Shown here: piece after piece, positions 31,552 to 40,601 of the stretch | Layout of the letters: each line of letters opens with the position of its first letter | How positions within the stretch are numbered: position 1 is the stretch's first letter | Source of the DNA: AP-15 sp963698995 | Lineage (GTDB): Bacteria; Pseudomonadota; Alphaproteobacteria; ATCC43930; CGMCC-115725 | Direction: 5' to 3' | Length of the DNA stretch: 64,000 nt | Assembly (NCBI GenBank): GCA_963698995.1 | Contig: CAVOTD010000027.1 | Coordinates: 1 to 64,000 of the forward strand | Notes under the pieces: generated by a model | Seen by the model: the letters and a program-made list of their open reading frames with translations, nothing else | The model's database searches: none | What the model was told of the DNA's origin: nothing | Program-made: the position numbers and the translations under genes

Positions 31552-33424
31552 ATGTTTGAAGCATATCACGGCGTCACCAGTGCGCAGCATCAGAGTAACT
31601 TCAACCATTTGTCGGCGCAGGGATACCGAATGATCTCGCTCAGCGTATACGGCGATCCGTCGGATGCGCGGTATGCCGCCGTATGGGTGCAGCGCCAGGG
31701 ACCGGGTTGGGTGGCAGTGCACGGCGTCGATGCGGCGGGTTATCAGTCTTTCTTCAACAACTGGACCGCCAAGGGGTTTGCCCCGGTGCTGGTGTCGGCG
31801 ACCGGCCAGGTGCAGAACGCCCTGTTCGCCGCAGTCTTTGAGCAAGGCGTCGCCGGCGCGTGGCTCGCGCGGCACGGCATGACCTCCGGTCTGCCCTCGC
31901 AAGCAGGAACATTTCAGAAATCTGAATGCGACCGCGCATGATCAGAAATTGGTCCTCCGCTCGTGCGCGATCTACGGGACTGCCGCGGATCGCCGCTACG
32001 CCGCTGTCTGGCACGCCAATCCGTGCTTTGTAAAATGGCACGTCCATCCAGGGGACAGTGCGGGCGACTATCAGACCACCTTCAACGCCGAGACTCAGCT
32101 GCCGGGCTATCAGCTCGCCAGCTACCGTCCGGCGTATGTCGCGCTATCGGGCGATCAGATCTATTGCTCGGTGTTCAAGGATGACGTGGTCGGCCCGTGG
32201 ATGGCCCGGCACGGCATGAGTTCGGCTGACTACCAGGCCGAATTCGACGCACAGAATGCCAAGGGGTTCTACCCGATCTGTGTCCAGGGCGGCGGCTCCG
32301 GAAGCGGCACACGCTACGCGGCGATCTTTGCGCAACGCGACATCCCGCTGGCCCGAGAATGGACGGTGACCGGCGCTCCGGTTCCCGCGCTGGCTGGCTT
32401 CGATCATGCGATGCAGACCTTCATGCAAGCGAACGGCGTGCGCGCCGGGCAACTCACCGTCGCCAAAGACGGCGTCGTCAAGCTCGCGCGTGCCTACAGC
32501 TGGGCCGAACCTGGCTACCGGATCACCCAGACCTCGGATCGCTTCCTGCTGGCGAGCTGCAGCAAAATGTTTCTCGAGGCCGCCGTGCAAGCGCTCTACG
32601 ACGGCAAGAAGCTGTCGCCGACGACAACCGTCTACCCGCTGCTCGGTTTCTCCCATCCGGCAGACCCGCGCAGCGACACGATCACAATGCAGCAGCTGCT
32701 CGATCACATGGGCGGCTACGACGACCGGCCGGTCAACCAAGGCGGCTCGGGGTTTGACCCGACCTACGCGATGCGCAAGATCGCTCTCGACCAGGGATTG
32801 TCGCACCCGGCGACCAAACTTGACGTCGCGCGATATATGTATGCACGGCCGCTCGACTTCGCTCCGGGCGCGAAGAGTCAATATTCCAACTATGGCTACC
32901 TGCTCGCCAGCGCAGCGGTCGAGAAGGTCACCGGCATCCCGTTCTATGATTACATCAAGGAGGCGCTGCTGCAGCCGGCCGGCATCACGGATGTCATCGT
33001 CTCCTCTACAACCGCAGCGCAGCGCGCCGCCAACGAGGCGATCTGCGAGGATGAAGGCCTCGGTCAAAGCCCGCTGGACCTGAATTCGCAGCTATTGGTC
33101 CCCGCGGTTTACGGCGGCGACGGGCAGATCAAGGAGGTGGCGACGGCTTGCGCGGGCCTTGCCGCCTCGGCGACGGCATTGACCCAGTTCATCCATCGCC
33201 ACCTGGTGTGGGGCAACGGTCCGCGCCCGGCGGATGGAGGGTCGTGGTGGCTCGGCCGCACCGGCAGCACGCCGGGGACCTCCTCGATGGCGGTGTCGCG
33301 CAGCAACGGCATCGATTGGGCCTACGTCGTCAACACCCGCGATTGGCCGCCGACCACATCGCCCACCCTCGATGATCTCGGCCAATCGATCGACAAGCTG
33401 ATCGACAGCACTTCGATACCGTAA
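31552..33424 (+). CDS. serine beta-lactamase-fold hydrolase with N-terminal tandem repeats, one +1 frame break
   Basis: About 623 residues when one base is removed between 31883 and 31940. The N-terminal third is a set of repeats of about 45 residues of the bacterial tandem repeat domain type (e.g. YHGVTSAQHQSNFNHLSAQG, RHGMSSADYQAEFDAQNAKG, each followed by RYAAVW/RYAAIF). The C-terminal domain is class C beta-lactamase/DD-peptidase-like: SxxK motif in LLASCSKMF, YxN in QYSNYGYLLAS, and RTG in LGRTGSTPG instead of KTG. Fungal polyglycine hydrolases have a comparable layout. There is no obvious signal peptide. The start at 31552 has AGGAGG 4 bases upstream. Confidence 0.8.
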
Positions 33425-33450
33425 ACCCCAGCGTTAATCCGGGGGCATTG

Positions 33451-33482
33451 CGCGCGAGGCTGCCGCTGCGTAGCCTCGCGCG
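33451..33482 (+). promoter_or_regulatory. perfect 11-bp hairpin abutting the DUF917 start codon
   Basis: CGCGCGAGGCT at 33451-33461 pairs perfectly with AGCCTCGCGCG at 33472-33482, with a 10-base loop. The 3' arm ends at the base before ATG 33483. On mRNA it would block initiation or act as a terminator for the preceding hydrolase gene. No separate Shine-Dalgarno sequence is visible between the stem and the ATG. Confidence 0.6.
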
Positions 33483-34568
33483 ATGCTCACGCCGATCGCG
33501 CTCGACGACATCGAGGCGCTGGCGGTCGGCGCCTGGATCCTCGGCACCGGCGGCGGAGGCAGCCCCTATCTGGGGCTCCTCAACATGCGCCGGCTCTATG
33601 CCGAAGGACATCGGGTGTCGCTGATCTCGCCGCTCGACCTCGCCGACGAGGACTGGGTGGCGGTCGTCTCGAATATGGGGGCACCGCTGGTCGGCCAGGA
33701 GCGGCTCGCCGACAGCCGCAACATCGCCCGCGCCGTCGCGATCCAGGAAGGGCTGCTCGGGTCCAAGTTCCGCGCGGTGATGCCGCTCGAAATCGGCGGT
33801 AACAACAGTATTCAACCACTGATGGCCGCGGCCCATCTTGGGCTGCCGGTGGTCGACGCCGACACGATGGGCCGCGCCTATCCCGAGGCGCAAATGACCA
33901 GCGTCGCGGTCGGCGATCTGCGGCCCTATCCGTGTGTTCTCTACGACCCGCGCGGCATCGAGGCGGTGGTGACCAAGGTGCCGAGCTGGAAATGGATGGA
34001 GCGGGTCAGCCGCAAGATCTGCGTCGAGCTCGGCTCGATCGCCTCGACCTGCAAGGCGCCGCGCACCGGGCGCGAAGTCAAGGCTTGGGGCATTCCCTTC
34101 ACCGTGACAAAGGCGATCGGCATCGGCCGCCGCGTGCGCGACGCGCAGCGCCGCCACCAGGACCCGATAGCCGCGATCCTCGACGAGGGACGCGGCCTGC
34201 TTCTCTTCCGCGGCAAAGTCGTCGATGTCTCCCGCCGCACCACCGAGGGCTTCCTGCGCGGCCGCGCAGTGATCGAAGGCCTCGACGAGGATCGCAAATC
34301 GCGGCTCGAGATCGCCTTCCAGAACGAATGGGTCGTGGCGTGGCGCGACGGGGTGCCGGTCGCAATGTCACCCGATCTGATCTGCGTGCTCGACACCGTG
34401 TCGGGGGAGGCGTTTGGCACGGAAACGATCGGTTATGGCAGACGAGTGTCTGTGATCGTGCTTCCGGCCCCAACGGTCTTCCTGACGTCAAAGGGGCTCG
34501 AACATGTCGGGCCGCGGGCCTTCGGCTACGACATTGATTTCCAACCCGTATTTAACGAGAACGCTTAG
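33483..34568 (+). CDS. DUF917 family protein (S-methyl-thiohydantoin desulfurase domain)
   Basis: A 361-residue protein with the conserved N-terminal IEALAVGAWILGTGGGGSPY, the central EIGGNNSIQPLMAAAHLGLP and VVDADTMGRAYPEAQMTS. The family (PF06032) is typically encoded beside hydantoinase/oxoprolinase genes, as here. The C-terminal domain contains SPDLICVLDT and GRRVSVIVLPAP. It is 5 bases upstream of the hydantoinase gene, so certainly co-transcribed. The ATG at 33483 is directly preceded by a strong hairpin. The exact reaction is unknown. Confidence 0.85.
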   Translation: MLTPIALDDIEALAVGAWILGTGGGGSPYLGLLNMRRLYAEGHRVSLISPLDLADEDWVAVVSNMGAPLVGQERLADSRNIARAVAIQEGLLGSKFRAVMPLEIGGNNSIQPLMAAAHLGLPVVDADTMGRAYPEAQMTSVAVGDLRPYPCVLYDPRGIEAVVTKVPSWKWMERVSRKICVELGSIASTCKAPRTGREVKAWGIPFTVTKAIGIGRRVRDAQRRHQDPIAAILDEGRGLLLFRGKVVDVSRRTTEGFLRGRAVIEGLDEDRKSRLEIAFQNEWVVAWRDGVPVAMSPDLICVLDTVSGEAFGTETIGYGRRVSVIVLPAPTVFLTSKGLEHVGPRAFGYDIDFQPVFNENA

Positions 34569-34573
34569 CCCCG

Positions 34574-36145
34574 ATGCGGCGGATCGGCATCGATGTCGGC
34601 GGCACGAACACCGATGCCGTGCTGCTCGATGACGGGCGCGTCGTTCACGCCATCAAGACGCCAACAACGGCGGACGTTACCACGGGCATGGTGACTGCGC
34701 TTGCCGGGCTCGCCCGCCATCCGGGAGTCGCGCATGGCGCGATCGACGGCGTCGTGATCGGCACGACCCATTTCGTCAACGCCGTCGTCCAGCGGCGCGA
34801 TCTGGCGCGCGTCGCCGCGGTGCGGATCGGCCTGCCAGCCAGCGCCGCGCTGCCGCCCTTCTGCGACTGGCCGGTGGATCTCGCCGAAATCGTCCGCGGC
34901 GAGGTGTTCATGCTCGAAGGCGGTCATGAATACGACGGCCGCCCGATCGTGCCGTTCGACGAGGCCGGCATGCGGCATGCCGCACGGCGGATCAGGGAGA
35001 GTGAGATCCGCTCCGTAGCGATCGCCGCGATCTTCTCGCCGCTCGATCCGAGCTGCGAGGAGAGGGCGCGGGCGATCCTCGAAGAGGAGTGCCCGGACGC
35101 CGCGGTTACCAGCTCGCACAAGCTCGGGCGAATCGGCCTTCTCGAGCGCGAGAACGCGGCCCTTCTCAACGCCGCGCTGATCGAATTGGCGCGAATGACG
35201 GTCGCAGGCTTCACGGCGGCGATCGCGGCGAGCGGGATCGTCGCGCCGCTTTATCTGACGCAGAATGACGGGACGGTGATGCAGGCGGGAGCCGCAATCG
35301 CGCTGCCGGTGATGAGCTTTGCCTCAGGCGCTACGAATTCGATGCGCGGCGCCGCCTTTCTGTCGGGCATCGCCGACGCGATGGTCATCGATGTCGGAGG
35401 TACGACGACCGATATCGGCCAGCTGCGCCGCGGATTTCCGCGCGAAGCGAATTCGGTGGTCGAAGTGGGCGGCGTGCGCACGCTGTTCCGCATGCCCGAT
35501 CTGCTGTCGATCGGTCTCGGCGGCGGCAGCATCGTCGAGACCGACCCGCTTTCCGTCGGACCGACCAGCGTCGGCTATCGCTTGACCGAGGAGGCGCTGG
35601 TCTTCGGTGGCGAAACGTTGACGGCGACGGATATTGCGGTCGCTGCCGGCGTCGCCCGGTTTGGTGACACCGCCGCCGCGGCGCGCCTGCCGCGCGATAT
35701 TGTAAGTGCGGCGCTCGACGCCGTCCGCGCGAGGATCGAGGACTCGGTCGACCGAGTGAAGACCGAAGCCGATGACTTGCCGCTCATCGCGGTTGGCGGC
35801 GGCGCGTTTCTCGTTCCCGACCGGCTCGTTGGGATCTCACAAGTGATTCGCGTGCCGCACGGCGACTGCGCCAACGCGGTTGGTGCGGCGATCGCCCAAA
35901 TCAGCGGCGAAACCGACCAGATCTATCGCGAGCTCAGCCGCGAGGAGGCGATTGCAGCGGCTGAAGCGCAGGCGCAGCAACGCGCGGTCGAGGCCGGCGC
36001 TGACCGCGCAAGCCTCGAGACGGTCGATGTCGAGGACATGCCGCTGGCCTATCTGCCGGGCAATGCGCTGCGGGTCCGGGTCCGTGTCGCCGGCGAGATG
36101 GGTCGACACACGGCTCAGAACGGGTCGAGCTCGGTATCCCAGTAG
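34574..36145 (+). CDS. hydantoinase/oxoprolinase family protein (HyuA-like)
   Basis: A 523-residue ASKHA-fold ATPase. The N-terminal phosphate loop IGIDVGGTNTDAVLLDDG and the second one AMVIDVGGTTTDIGQLRRG are both present, with GLGGGSIVETDPLSVGP and AVGGGAFLVPD. Such proteins hydrolyse cyclic amides with ATP. No HyuB-type subunit follows; the partner is the DUF917 protein. The last 31 bases overlap the convergent HNH gene, and the terminal residues (MGRHTAQNGSSSVSQ) look atypical, so the 3' end may be altered. Confidence 0.85.
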   Translation: MRRIGIDVGGTNTDAVLLDDGRVVHAIKTPTTADVTTGMVTALAGLARHPGVAHGAIDGVVIGTTHFVNAVVQRRDLARVAAVRIGLPASAALPPFCDWPVDLAEIVRGEVFMLEGGHEYDGRPIVPFDEAGMRHAARRIRESEIRSVAIAAIFSPLDPSCEERARAILEEECPDAAVTSSHKLGRIGLLERENAALLNAALIELARMTVAGFTAAIAASGIVAPLYLTQNDGTVMQAGAAIALPVMSFASGATNSMRGAAFLSGIADAMVIDVGGTTTDIGQLRRGFPREANSVVEVGGVRTLFRMPDLLSIGLGGGSIVETDPLSVGPTSVGYRLTEEALVFGGETLTATDIAVAAGVARFGDTAAAARLPRDIVSAALDAVRARIEDSVDRVKTEADDLPLIAVGGGAFLVPDRLVGISQVIRVPHGDCANAVGAAIAQISGETDQIYRELSREEAIAAAEAQAQQRAVEAGADRASLETVDVEDMPLAYLPGNALRVRVRVAGEMGRHTAQNGSSSVSQ

Positions 36146-36675
36146 AGATAGTCGCGCCAGCTCTCGTGTAGGTAATTGGGCGGGAAGGCGCGGCCGTTCT
36201 GCTGCAGCATGTAGGTCGTCGGCTGGATCGGCCGGTGCCGCGGGTACATCCTGCTCTCGCGCGGCAGACGATTCCCCTTCCACAAATTGCACGTGGCGCA
36301 GGCGGTCACGACGTTGGCCCAGGTGGTGCGCCCGCCGCGCGACCTCGGCACGAGGTGATCAAAGGTCAGCTCGTGTGACGGGTAGGGCTCGCCGCAATAT
36401 TGGCAGGTGAAGCGGTCGCGTAGGAACACGTTGAACCGGGTAAACGCCGGATGCCGCGCGGCGGGGACATATTCCTTCAACGACACGACGCTCGGCAGCT
36501 GCATCTCCAACGAAGGACTGTGGACGCGCACATCATAGCGGTCGATGATGTTGACGCGGTCGAGGAACACCGCCTTGATCGCGTCCTGCCACGACCATAG
36601 CGACAGCGGAAAATAGCTCAGCGGCCGAAAATCTGCGTTCAGCACCAAAGCCGGGCAATTATCCAGAGCCGTCAC
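36115..36675 (-). CDS. HNH endonuclease family protein
   Basis: A 186-residue protein with a complete HNH motif: CQYCG, LTFDHLVPRSRGG, TWANVVTACATCNLWKG, in which Cys pairs bind zinc and the His acts in catalysis. The N-terminal MTALDNCPALVLNADFRPL and LSLWSWQDAIKAVFLDRV are typical of the conserved alphaproteobacterial family often annotated as HNH endonuclease, probably a housekeeping or DNA-repair protein rather than a homing enzyme. It lies about 100 bases downstream of hbd. Confidence 0.88.
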   Translation of the reverse strand: MTALDNCPALVLNADFRPLSYFPLSLWSWQDAIKAVFLDRVNIIDRYDVRVHSPSLEMQLPSVVSLKEYVPAARHPAFTRFNVFLRDRFTCQYCGEPYPSHELTFDHLVPRSRGGRTTWANVVTACATCNLWKGNRLPRESRMYPRHRPIQPTTYMLQQNGRAFPPNYLHESWRDYLYWDTELDPF

Positions 36676-36774
36676 GCAACACCCGTCCCGCTAACTCTCT
36701 GTTCGCGGGCCGGAATAGCACGCGATTGTGACGGCTTGATAACGGATCGATCCTGAGGAGACAAGTATCCGGGC

Positions 36775-37675
36775 TCACCGCGTCGGAACCGGCGCGGCGC
36801 CATGGTAATCATAGAAGCCGCGGCCGGCCTTACGGCCGAGCCAGCCGGCCTCGACGTATTTGACGAGCAGCGGGCAGGGCCGGTACTTGCTGTCCGCGAG
36901 TCCCTCGTAAAGCACCTGCATGACCGACAGACAGGTGTCGAGACCGATGAAATCGGCAAGCTCGAGCGGTCCCATCGGGTGATTGGCGCCGAGCTTCATC
37001 GCCGTGTCGATCGCCTCGACCGAGCCCACTCCTTCGTAGAGCGTGTAGACCGCCTCGTTGACCATCGGCAGCAGGATGCGGTTGACGATGAAGGCCGGGA
37101 AATCCTCGGCTGCAACCGGTGTCTTGCCGAGCTTAAGCGCGAGCTCGCGCGTCACGCGCAAAGGTGTCTTCGTCGGTAGCTATGCCACGAATCAGCTCGA
37201 CGAGGGTCATCACCGGCACCGGGTTCATAAAATGCATGCCGATGAACTTGCCGGGGCGGTCGGTCGACGAGGCGAGCCGGGTGATCGATATCGATGAGGT
37301 GTTGGTGGCGATCAGCGCATCGGCGTTCAGCGCCGGGACCAGTTTTTTGAAGATCTCGCGTTTGACCTCCTCCTTTTCGGTCGCGGCCTCGATCACCATG
37401 CCGCAATCGGCGAACAGGCCGTAATCGAGACCCATCTGGATGCGTCCGAGCACCACATCCTTGTCTTCTTCGTGAATCTTGCCGCGCGACACTTGGCGCG
37501 ACAAGTTGCGGTCGATCGCCTCGCGACCGCGCTGGAGCGCCTCGTCGTTGATATCGGTTACGATGACTTCAAAACCGGCGAGCGCGCAGACATGGGCGAT
37601 GCCGCCGCCCATCTGCCCGGCGCCGATGACGCCAATCCGGCGCAGCCGGTCGACAGACGCTGCGCCGGCGCTCAC
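36775..37675 (-). CDS. hbd: 3-hydroxybutyryl-CoA dehydrogenase, one +1 frame break
   Basis: NAD-dependent 3-hydroxyacyl-CoA dehydrogenase. The Rossmann motif RIGVIGAGQMGGGIAHVCA, the catalytic region IATNTSSISITRLAS, GMHFMNPVPVM and the C-terminal FPAFIVNRILLPMVNEAV with GANHPMGPLELADFIGLDT are all found. The frame moves +1 near 37145-37165, and removing one base gives 299 residues. It overlaps the etfA stop by 4 bases, so it is the third gene of an etfB-etfA-hbd operon that links beta-oxidation or butyryl-CoA metabolism to the electron-transfer flavoprotein. Confidence 0.92.
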
Positions 37676-38616
37676 TGGCGGCGCTCGAGCTCGTCGGCGA
37701 GCTCGGGAAGGATCTTGAACAGATCGCCAACGAGGCCGTAATCGGCGATCTGAAAGATCGGCGCCTCTTCGTCTTTATTGATCGCGACAATAACTTTCGA
37801 ATCCTTCATCCCGGCCAGATGCTGGATCGCGCCGGAAATCCCGACCGCAATGTAAAGCTCGGGCGCGACGATTTTGCCGGTCTGGCCAACCTGGTAATCA
37901 TTGGGGACGAACCCGGCATCGACCGCGGCGCGCGAGGCGCCGACCGCAGCGCCGAGCTTGTCGGCGACCTTTTCCAACAAATGGAAGTTATCGCCGGATT
38001 GCATGCCGCGTCCGCCCGAAATGACGATTCGCGCGCTGGTCAGCTCGGGCCGCTCGGATTTCGACAGTTCCGCTCCCAAAAACTCCGACAGCCCGGCCGC
38101 GCCGGTCGCCGCGATCGGCTCGATCGCCGCCGAGCCGCCGGTGGCTTCGCCTGGCGGAAAGGCGGTTCCGCGCACCGTGATGACCTTGATCGGGTCCTTC
38201 GATTGCACCGTTTGGAGGGCGTTGCCGGCGTAGATCGGCCGCACGAAAGTGTCAGCAGAGACGACAGCGCTGATGTCCGAGATCTGCATCACGTCCAGCA
38301 GAGCGGCAACCCGGGGCATCAAATTTTTGCCGGCGGTGGTCGCCGGCGCCAGCAGATGCGAGTAACTCCCGGCGAGCTTGACGACGAGCGGCGCAACATT
38401 CTCGGCCAGCCCGTGGCCGTAGGCGGCATCATCGGCGAGCAGCACTTTCCTCGCGCCGGCGATCTTGGCCGCGGCCTCGGCAACGGCGCGGCAATTCTGT
38501 CCGGCCACTAGGATGTCGAGTTCGGCGCCGGCGATTTCCTTGGCGGCGGCGACAGCGTTGAGTGTCGCCGGTTTCAGCGCTGAATTGTCGTGTTCGGCGA
38601 TGACGACGGCTGCCAT
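37672..38616 (-). CDS. etfA: electron transfer flavoprotein alpha subunit
   Basis: A 314-residue FAD-binding subunit accepting electrons from acyl-CoA dehydrogenases. The C-terminal FAD domain shows VISGGRGMQSGDNFHLLEK, GASRAAVDAGFVPNDYQVG, GKIVAPELYIAVGISGAIQH and VAINKDEEAPIFQIADYGL. It overlaps the etfB stop by one base. Confidence 0.96.
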   Translation of the reverse strand: MAAVVIAEHDNSALKPATLNAVAAAKEIAGAELDILVAGQNCRAVAEAAAKIAGARKVLLADDAAYGHGLAENVAPLVVKLAGSYSHLLAPATTAGKNLMPRVAALLDVMQISDISAVVSADTFVRPIYAGNALQTVQSKDPIKVITVRGTAFPPGEATGGSAAIEPIAATGAAGLSEFLGAELSKSERPELTSARIVISGGRGMQSGDNFHLLEKVADKLGAAVGASRAAVDAGFVPNDYQVGQTGKIVAPELYIAVGISGAIQHLAGMKDSKVIVAINKDEEAPIFQIADYGLVGDLFKILPELADELERRQ

Positions 38617-39365
38617 CAGATCACCCGTGCTTCGGTCTTCAGCTTGTCGACCAGCTCGGCGACCGAGCCCACCTTATGGCCGCCCTGCCGTTTGGCCGGC
38701 TCCTCGACCTTTAAGACGACGAGGCGGGGCGTCACTTCGACGCCGAGCGCTTCCGGCGTCGTCGTCGCGATCGGTTTCTTCTTTGCCTTCATGATATTCG
38801 GCAGCGAGGCATAGCGTGGCTCGTTGAGCCGCAGATCGGTCGTGATCACCGCCGGCAGTTTGACCGAGACCGTCTCGAGCCCGCCGTCGACCTCGCGCGT
38901 CACCTCGGCGTGACCGTCGCTGATCTTGATCTTCGAGGCGAATGTCGCCTGCGGCCAGCCGAGCAATGCCGACAGCATCTGGCCGGTCTGGTTGCAGTCG
39001 TCGTCGATCGCCTGCTTGCCGATGATGACGATTTCGGGGTTCTCTTGAAGGATCACCGCCTTGAGGAGTTTGGCAACCGTCAGCGGCTGCAATTCGGCCT
39101 CGGTCTGCACCAGAATGCCGCGGTCGGCACCCATCGCCAAAGCGGTGCGGATCGTCTCCTGGCATTGCGCCACACCGAGCGACACGGCGATGACCTCATT
39201 GAGAATGCCGGCTTCGCGCAGCCGCAGCGCCTCTTCGACGGCGATCTCGTCGAAAGGGTTCATCGACATCTTGACGTTGGCAGTCTCGACGCCTGTCTTG
39301 TCCGCCTTGACCCGGATCTTGACGTTGTAGTCGATGACCCGCTTGACCGCGACCAGCGCTTTCAT
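38616..39365 (-). CDS. etfB: electron transfer flavoprotein beta subunit
   Basis: A 249-residue AMP-binding subunit of ETF. MKALVAVKRVIDYNVKIRVK, NPFDEIAVEEALRLREAG, GKQAIDDDCNQTGQMLSALL and the signature VDGGLETVSVKLPAVITTDL are diagnostic. First gene of etfB-etfA-hbd. The acyl-CoA dehydrogenases at 55368-57766 are likely electron donors. Confidence 0.96.
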   Translation of the reverse strand: MKALVAVKRVIDYNVKIRVKADKTGVETANVKMSMNPFDEIAVEEALRLREAGILNEVIAVSLGVAQCQETIRTALAMGADRGILVQTEAELQPLTVAKLLKAVILQENPEIVIIGKQAIDDDCNQTGQMLSALLGWPQATFASKIKISDGHAEVTREVDGGLETVSVKLPAVITTDLRLNEPRYASLPNIMKAKKKPIATTTPEALGVEVTPRLVVLKVEEPAKRQGGHKVGSVAELVDKLKTEARVI

Positions 39366-39583
39366 CTCGTCCTCGCGTATAGGCCAGCGGTGCGCGCACC
39401 GAGCCGCTCACTCGCCGCCGGGGATCGTGAATTTGTGCACGCGCACTCAGCGAAGGCAAGGGGTTCCTCCCGGGCGCATTCCACGAACCCGAGCCTTACG
39501 AGCTGAGGGTCGCCAAAGCCCCGTTTCCAACGAAACAATGCTATCTCTGCTCAAACGGGTCGCCGTCGCCCGAACACAAAAGA
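39366..39583. other. intergenic region upstream of etfB
   Basis: About 220 bases that should carry the etfB promoter on the minus strand. I see no convincing boxes or repeats. Confidence 0.3.
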
Positions 39584-39601
39584 CGGCGCCCGAAGGCGCC
39601 G
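39584..39601 (-). terminator. rho-independent terminator of the PEP-CTERM gene
   Basis: CGGCGCC (39584-39590) and GGCGCCG (39595-39601) form a perfect 7-bp stem with a CGAA tetraloop, 27 bases beyond the stop. On the minus strand it is followed by TCTTTTGTG, a short U-tract. Confidence 0.65.
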
Positions 39602-39628
39602 CCCAAGCTGCTCAAGTGTTCAAATCTC

Positions 39629-40345
39629 TCAGGCGCTGTTGCGTCGGCCCCGGATCAGGCCGAACCCGAGCAGCCCAGTGCCAAGGAGAACAAGGCTGGC
39701 GGGTTCGGGCACGGCATCCGGAGTCACGGTAAGCAAATGCAGCAGGACATTCCCGCCACCGTTATTGGAATCAGAGACGAAGTACAGGAAATCGCCAGTC
39801 GGGGTAATGCCTACATTATTCTGCGAGCTTGTAATATCTGCGAGCTTTGTACCTAGGGATGTTGCCGAGTTGCTTGTAAAAACTCCCAGGAGCTCCCCGT
39901 CCGTCGCAGAGTCGGCGTTGATCTGGAAATTGCCGAAGGTCGAGAACAGGCTGGTGATATTCAGTCGCACAGCTTCCTTTCCGCCGAAGTCGATCTCGCC
40001 ATTTTCCCCGGTAAGCTGACTGCCGCTGCAGCTGCCGCTGCTGGTGCCGCAAACACCCACACCCTGCTCATCGGTGCCACGATTGTTGCCGACCAGATGA
40101 ACACCGGTTGAAGTATTGAAGGCGCTGTTGTTGGCGGCAGGAGAGGAACCCGAGTATGTTCCTGCGGTGGCGTCGATGTTGGGGCCGCCGGAAGCCGTAT
40201 AGGTGTTCGACTGTCCCAGGTCGACGTTTGTTCCAGCGGTTGGGCCGGTGAAGTCGTAGGTGATCGACGCGGCGTTTGAAGCGCCTGCGATACCGATCAT
40301 TCCAGCTGCGATTACTGCGGTGATGATTGAGCGATGAAGGTTCAT
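39629..40345 (-). CDS. PEP-CTERM sorting domain-containing secreted protein
   Basis: About 238 residues from the ATG at 40345. The signal peptide is MNLHRSIITAVIAAGMIG plus IAGASNAA. The C-terminus carries the exosortase sorting signal VPEPASLVLLGTGLLGFGLI ending RGRR, i.e. PEP motif, TM helix and basic tail. The mature part is Ser/Thr/Gly/Asn-rich with two Cys (GVCGTSSGSCSGS), typical of surface or matrix proteins. Processing would need an exosortase (EpsH/XrtA) encoded elsewhere. The gene sits between the adenosyltransferase and etfB genes. Base composition is lower in G+C than around it, suggesting insertion into the cluster. Confidence 0.85.
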   Translation of the reverse strand: MNLHRSIITAVIAAGMIGIAGASNAASITYDFTGPTAGTNVDLGQSNTYTASGGPNIDATAGTYSGSSPAANNSAFNTSTGVHLVGNNRGTDEQGVGVCGTSSGSCSGSQLTGENGEIDFGGKEAVRLNITSLFSTFGNFQINADSATDGELLGVFTSNSATSLGTKLADITSSQNNVGITPTGDFLYFVSDSNNGGGNVLLHLLTVTPDAVPEPASLVLLGTGLLGFGLIRGRRNSA

Positions 40346-40412
40346 TTTACTGTTCCGATTTATGGGAATACTCGTAACGGAGTAGGCACCGCAATTCGCG
40401 TGCCAAACTAAG

Positions 40413-40444
40413 ATTATGCGATATTTCAAAGGAATGGCTGTCAA
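40413..40444 (-). promoter_or_regulatory. candidate promoter of the PEP-CTERM gene
   Basis: On the minus strand TTGACA (40444-40439) is followed, after a long 20-base spacer, by CATAAT (40418-40413), about 70 bases upstream of the start codon. The -35 hexamer is perfect but the spacing is poor, so the assignment is tentative. Confidence 0.3.
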
Positions 40445-40601
40445 CCAAAGTGGGAGGTGTAAAAGATCCCGACGAAATAAACCTATTTGCGGAGAACGAT
40501 CGTCCGCTTTCCTTCTGACCGTTATGGAGGGGTTCGTTGCTGTTCGTTGTCGGGCCAACTGGGGCGGGCGCCCAGGTGATGAGGCCGTCTCCTTCTGCCG
40601 C

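Noticed and set aside
31112..31564. 150-codon minus-strand frame upstream of atpH
   Set aside because: It extends into the atpH region in a different frame and has no domain, signal or ribosome site. The A+T-rich part is better explained as promoter DNA.
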